Below are positions 60,664 to 64,000 of a DNA stretch of 64,000 nt, in pieces. Made by a program: the position numbers and the translations under genes. Under the pieces are notes generated by a model that worked only from the letters and a program-made list of their open reading frames with translations, was not told the DNA's origin and did no database searches. The DNA is from Flavobacterium sp. 90 (GTDB lineage: Bacteria > Bacteroidota > Bacteroidia > Flavobacteriales > Flavobacteriaceae). The stretch is taken from the NCBI RefSeq assembly GCF_004339525.1, contig NZ_SMGE01000001.1, positions 2,728,001 to 2,792,000 of the forward strand, written 5' to 3'. Numbering within the stretch: the stretch's first letter is position 1; each line of letters begins with the position of its first letter.

Positions 60664-61469
60664 TAGTTTACTGATAAAGGGTGTATGAAAAAGTGAATTA
60701 TCAGTAATGCAATACCAAGAATTATACGATAATATCCGAAAAATTTAAATCCGTTTTTAGTTAGAAATCCAATGAAAAATTTTATTGACGCATAAGCTAC
60801 TATAAAAGCAACAATGTTTCCGATGGCTAATATTCCTAAATTATCTGTACTTAAAACTTCTGGGGAATCTTTGTAAACATCATAAATGCTTTTTACTGTC
60901 GCAGCCATCATCGTTGGAACTGCTAGGAAAAATGAAAATTCTGCTGCTGTTTTTCGGGTTAATCCTTGTTGCATTCCACCAATTATTGTTGCTGCGCTTC
61001 GGCTTAATCCTGGAAAAATAACAGCTAGTGTTTGATAGCAACCAATTAAAAAAGCTTTTTTATTGCTTATTTCTACGTCATCATTTATAGTCGGATTTGT
61101 AAACCATTTATCTACAAAAATCAAAATGATTCCGCCTAATAAAAGTATAACAGCAATAAAAATAGGCGTTTCTAACATTGCTTCAATATGTTTTTTGAAA
61201 AGCCCGCCAATAATTAAAGCTGGAATAACAGCAATAATTAATTTGATGTAAAATTGTATTCTGCTAAAGTCAAAGAATTTTTTCCAATAGATAACGACAA
61301 CAGATAAAATTGCAGCCAATTGAATCACTATTTCGAAAAGTTTTGTAAAATCGTCTTTAGCAATTCCCATAAAGGAAGACGCAATAACCATGTGACCAGT
61401 TGAAGAAACAGGTAGAAATTCTGTAATTCCCTCAATAATGGCTAGAATGATAGCTTGTAATGTATTCAT
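60663..61469 (-). CDS. uppP: Undecaprenyl-diphosphate phosphatase
   Basis: 268 residues with about eight membrane helices. It recycles undecaprenyl pyrophosphate for peptidoglycan synthesis. Conserved motifs are [21 protein letters not shown] (10-30) and [32 protein letters not shown] (about 155-186). It lies between DUF3098 and truB in the usual Bacteroidota cluster. Confidence 0.97.
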   Translation of the reverse strand: MNTLQAIILAIIEGITEFLPVSSTGHMVIASSFMGIAKDDFTKLFEIVIQLAAILSVVVIYWKKFFDFSRIQFYIKLIIAVIPALIIGGLFKKHIEAMLETPIFIAVILLLGGIILIFVDKWFTNPTINDDVEISNKKAFLIGCYQTLAVIFPGLSRSAATIIGGMQQGLTRKTAAEFSFFLAVPTMMAATVKSIYDVYKDSPEVLSTDNLGILAIGNIVAFIVAYASIKFFIGFLTKNGFKFFGYYRIILGIALLIIHFFIHPLSVN

Positions 61470-61578
61470 CGAAAATTTAGATTGTTAGATTATTAGACTT
61501 CTTAGATGTCAGACTTTTTTAAAGAGATTAATCTAATAATCTATAGATCTAAGTTGTCTAAGCAGTCTAAAGAAAAGT
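61470..61578. repeat. Gap with TAGATTNTTAGA-type repeat words
   Basis: Words TTAGATTGTTAGATTATTAG and the inverse-like AATCTAATAATCTATAGATC fill the 109-bp gap between uppP and the DUF3098 gene, close to the 13108-13205 family. No gene. Confidence 0.5.
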
Positions 61579-61833
61579 CTATTTAGACTTTTTGAAAATA
61601 GAATAAATAGTGATTCCAAAACCAATCAAAACAGTTGTTGGAGCTAAACGAATACGTCTAAAACTAAAAACATCTTCATTAAAAACATTTGGATTATCAC
61701 TTCCTCCGCCAGACATTAGAATAAAACCTAAGGCAATAACTCCAATTCCAATTAAAAGAATTTTGTAGTTGATACCGTCAAAAAGAAATTCTTGTTTTTG
61801 CGGTTGTTCTGTAGTATTAGTATTGTTTTTCAT
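61579..61833 (-). CDS. DUF3098 membrane protein
   Basis: 84 residues. Two membrane helices (about 27-44 and 63-80) are joined by a Gly/Asn-rich loop with NPNVFNEDVFSFRRIRLAP, the conserved DUF3098 region. It is regularly found between ftsX and uppP in Bacteroidota, so a role in envelope growth is suspected, not shown. Confidence 0.9.
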   Translation of the reverse strand: MKNNTNTTEQPQKQEFLFDGINYKILLIGIGVIALGFILMSGGGSDNPNVFNEDVFSFRRIRLAPTTVLIGFGITIYSIFKKSK

Positions 61834-61921
61834 TTTGTCATTGTGAGGAATGAAGCAATCTTATCCTCTATTTTATATGAGTTTATATTTTAATCTAAAA
61901 TCTAATATCAACAATCTAAGA

Positions 61922-62797
61922 TTAATATAGATCGTCAGTTCTTAAATTCAAGAAACGTTGTGTTGCGAAGTGTGTACTTACCCAAGTGATCAAAACACCT
62001 AAACCAAAAACGGCTAATAATACCAATCCAATTAAGGCTTTATCTTCTAGGATTCCTAATCCAGGGAAATTTGATTCAACATAAAGTAAAAGTGCAATTA
62101 AAGCAATAATAGCTAATCCTGCACCTAACATTCCTAATTTTACGCTGCGCATTACAAAAGGTTTACGGATAAACGATTTTGTTGCGCCAACCATTTGCAT
62201 GGTTTTAATGATAAAACGGTTAGAATGAATTGATAAACGTAATGAACTGTTGATTAATAAAACCGCAATTATCGCAAGGAAACCGCTGATAATCAAAATC
62301 CACATACTTACTTTTTTGATGTTGTCGTTTACCAGATTTACTAATTGTTTGTCGTAAACAATATCTTCAATCATAGTGTTTTGTCTTAGAGTACTTTCGA
62401 TTTTCGAAATGCTGTCTCTTTCAACATAATCAGCTTTTAAGTGAATGTCATATGAATTCAATAATGGATTTTCTCCCAAAAAGGTTAAGAAATCTTCTCC
62501 AATGATATCTGTATGTTCTTTTGCTGCTTTTTCTTTAGAAACATAAGCGTAAGATCTTGCAAAAGGCGCCCTTTTCAATTCCGTGTTGAATGCTTTTATC
62601 ACACTATCGTTGGCTTCATTTTTAAAGAAAACCGTCATTGCGATTTTTTCTTTAAAATCATTCGCCAGTTTTTTAGAATTGATAATGAATAATCCCAGTA
62701 CTCCCAAAAGGAATAAAACCAAGAAAACACTTAATACAACCGAAAAATAAGAGGAAATTAACCTGCGCTTTTGAAATTTATCAAAGTTAGAACTCAT
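61922..62797 (-). CDS. ftsX: Cell division protein FtsX
   Basis: 291 residues. Four membrane helices (about 16-36, 169-190, 222-243, 261-282), with a periplasmic domain between the first and second and the family's LINSSLRLSIHSNRFIIKTMQMVGATKSFIRKPF region (about 186-219). With the ATPase FtsE it controls peptidoglycan hydrolases at the septum. FtsE is not in this window, as is usual for Bacteroidota, where ftsE and ftsX are often apart. It is the first gene of the ftsX-DUF3098-uppP-truB set. Confidence 0.95.
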   Translation of the reverse strand: MSSNFDKFQKRRLISSYFSVVLSVFLVLFLLGVLGLFIINSKKLANDFKEKIAMTVFFKNEANDSVIKAFNTELKRAPFARSYAYVSKEKAAKEHTDIIGEDFLTFLGENPLLNSYDIHLKADYVERDSISKIESTLRQNTMIEDIVYDKQLVNLVNDNIKKVSMWILIISGFLAIIAVLLINSSLRLSIHSNRFIIKTMQMVGATKSFIRKPFVMRSVKLGMLGAGLAIIALIALLLYVESNFPGLGILEDKALIGLVLLAVFGLGVLITWVSTHFATQRFLNLRTDDLY

Positions 62798-63165
62798 AGT
62801 TTGCTTAAATTATGTGGTAAAAATAATAAAGTATTTCTTTATTTAAAGTTAATAACGAACTTTTATCCCATAAATGTACAATTAAAGATCAAAAGAATCA
62901 AGATTAAAACCCTTTGTAGCTTTGAAGTTTTGCAAATTGAAATGTGATTTTACCGCAAAGCGTGCAAAGCTTGTTGTTGAATTTTGGAATCTGATTTAAC
63001 CGCAAAGCGCACAAAGTTTTTTTATGCGTGGTTTTATACAAACGCAATCCCGATAGCTATCGGGAGCAAAGCGTTGTGTTGATATAGCTTTGCGAACTTT
63101 GTGTTTACTATCCGTAACAATTAGTTAAAAACCTTAGCGAACTTTGCGGTTAAATTCTCAAACCA
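62798..63165. repeat. Gap with CGCAAAG-family repeats and a TCCCGA palindrome
   Basis: CCGCAAAGCGTGCAAAGC at about 62953 and CCGCAAAGCGCACAAAG at about 63000 form direct copies. Inverse-type words (AGCTTTGCGAACTTTG and GCGAACTTTGCGGTTAA) lie near 63087-63154. A palindrome TCCCGATAGCTATCGGGA is at 63048-63065. The family is the same as at 51563-51709. 62798-62940 shows nothing else. Confidence 0.65.
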
Positions 63166-63765
63166 TTACTTGACCTTATAAACCTCGATGCTTTTAAGCC
63201 AATAAACATGACGTGGACCGGTTTTAATATCGTTTTTGCAAATCAAAATCATTTCACCGCTTTTTACTGGTTTTCCGTTTTCTTCAAAAAGAACATAAGT
63301 GTTTTCTCCAGTTGGATTATTAAAAATTTCGGCCCATGAAAATGTCGCTTTATAATCGTCTGAAGCTCTTGCTACGATATAGAAATTTCGGTCTTTATGT
63401 CCGCTTTGTTTGATTTTGGCTTTTTCTAGAATATCTTTCAAAAGAACACCTTTACAAATTTTATCGTCTTTTTTTACCTCGCCGCTTTGGCAAACGACTT
63501 TAAAATTATCGATCGTAACAACTTTCATTTTCTTTAGAGAATCTACGCTTAATTGCAACGGAAATTCGACATCGCCTTTAACCGAAATTTCATGATTTAC
63601 TAATTTTAAACTATCGGCGGGTGATAATACAGGATGTTTGTCATTTTCAGGAGATGCTTTTTTTTCTGTGGAAACGGTCGTGTCTTTGTTCTCTTTTTTA
63701 GGAGAATTGCACATGCTTAATGAAAATGCAAGTAAAAGAACGAGAATGTAGTTTTGAGTTTTCAT
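63166..63765 (-). CDS. Lipoprotein with molybdopterin-dependent-oxidoreductase-like domain
   Basis: 199 residues. Lipobox LSMC (Cys19) is followed by a charged linker (20-50) and a domain like the sulfite-oxidase-fold (Oxidored_molyb) modules: VEFPLQLSVDSLKKMKVVTID, VCQSGEVKKDDKICKGVLLKDILEKA, and MILICKNDIKTGPRHVYWLKSIEVYKV. It is about 150 residues, close to the stand-alone form of this domain. Whether it binds a molybdenum cofactor is unclear. The adjacent TonB-dependent receptor on the same strand suggests a shared import or metal-related role. Confidence 0.82.
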   Translation of the reverse strand: MKTQNYILVLLLAFSLSMCNSPKKENKDTTVSTEKKASPENDKHPVLSPADSLKLVNHEISVKGDVEFPLQLSVDSLKKMKVVTIDNFKVVCQSGEVKKDDKICKGVLLKDILEKAKIKQSGHKDRNFYIVARASDDYKATFSWAEIFNNPTGENTYVLFEENGKPVKSGEMILICKNDIKTGPRHVYWLKSIEVYKVK

Positions 63766-63783
63766 ATAATATTGATTTGTGAT

Positions 63784-64000
63784 TTAGTTATTGAAAAAGC
63801 GAAGAGTGATGAAAAAATTACGGCCTTCTTCAGGATAACCTTCCACAAGCATATAGTTTTTGTCGAAGATGTTATTGATTCCCGCGTCAATGCTAAAATT
63901 TTTAGCGATTTTACCTGAACCGTAAAAGTTTAAAAGTGTATAATCAGGAACTCTGGTTCCGTAACTTGTACTGAAACGAGAAGAATTAAACTCTGAATTG
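63784..64000 (-). CDS. TonB-dependent receptor, C-terminal part (cut by window edge)
   Basis: 72 codons are visible, ending ITLRFFNN and a stop. The last segment has the typical barrel end: YTLLNFYGSGKIAKNFSIDAGINNIFDKNYMLVEGYPEEGRNFFITLRF. The Asn-Ile-Phe-Asp-Lys-Asn-Tyr turn and a final aromatic strand fit BtuB/CirA-type receptors, perhaps for siderophores or cobalamin. It is 18 bp upstream of the molybdopterin-domain lipoprotein and probably co-transcribed with it. The substrate is not known. Confidence 0.85.
   Translation of the reverse strand, partial: NSEFNSSRFSTSYGTRVPDYTLLNFYGSGKIAKNFSIDAGINNIFDKNYMLVEGYPEEGRNFFITLRFFNN

Noticed and set aside
1..64000. CRISPR array, prophage, integrase, insertion sequence or restriction system
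   Set aside because: No evenly spaced repeat-spacer pattern, no phage structural or integrase genes, and no transposase motifs were found on either strand.

Overview
The window is a stretch of chromosome from a member of the Bacteroidota, almost certainly a Flavobacterium or close relative. The reasons are low GC content, almost no Shine-Dalgarno sites, many promoter -7 boxes of the TAnnTTTG type, a SusC/RagA receptor, DUF5686, DUF3098 and DUF177 proteins, many lipoproteins, and the order ftsX-DUF3098-uppP-truB. I see no prophage, insertion sequence, transposase, integrase or CRISPR array. Both edges cut a TonB-dependent outer-membrane receptor gene, both on the minus strand.

Layout. 1-8.2 kb: truncated SusC-like receptor, nitrilase-family amidase, a small double-glycine leader peptide next to a decayed gene end, an Ig-like lipoprotein, two overlapping unknown envelope proteins, methylmalonyl-CoA epimerase. 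8.3-14.6 kb: a CAT-anticodon tRNA, a probable PID-CTERM sorted small protein, riboflavin synthase, pdxA, and the run DUF177-rpmF-fabH-accB-accC (ribosomal protein L32 and fatty-acid synthesis). 15.1-20.7 kb: five tandem paralogues encoding about 97-residue secreted PepSY-like proteins, followed by an NtrC-type response regulator and a convergent hybrid histidine kinase. 20.8-34.5 kb: S9 peptidase, FAD oxidoreductase-mtgA-LpxR-like operon, a lipoprotein, a CPA2 antiporter, a LytS/LytTR-type two-component pair, an SMR exporter and an MMPL/RND exporter. 34.9-50 kb: asnS, rpoN (sigma-54), thymidine kinase, rsmI, a HopJ-family protein, recJ, an MFS transporter, a seven-haem cytochrome lipoprotein, lpxH, queD. 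50-64 kb: enoyl-CoA hydratase family protein, tRNA-Ala with a decayed tandem copy, AraC regulator and serine hydrolase, DUF5686 protein, frr-pyrH, thioredoxin-like protein, a 25-residue microprotein, ftsX-DUF3098-uppP-truB, a molybdopterin-domain lipoprotein and the second TonB-dependent receptor.

The coding part is mostly housekeeping. The less expected material is of three kinds. First, very small secreted or exported products: the five PepSY-like paralogues, the double-glycine peptide, the PID-CTERM candidate and the 25-residue microprotein. Second, the regulatory setting of the PepSY-like array: an upstream block of repeated TTACACACTTTT-type sites 20 bp apart, and an adjacent sigma-54 activator with its likely kinase. 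Third, at least seven families of palindromic or inverted-repeat sequences occupy nearly every intergenic gap over 300 bp. One of them is present in four 33-bp copies whose stems carry compensatory base changes.
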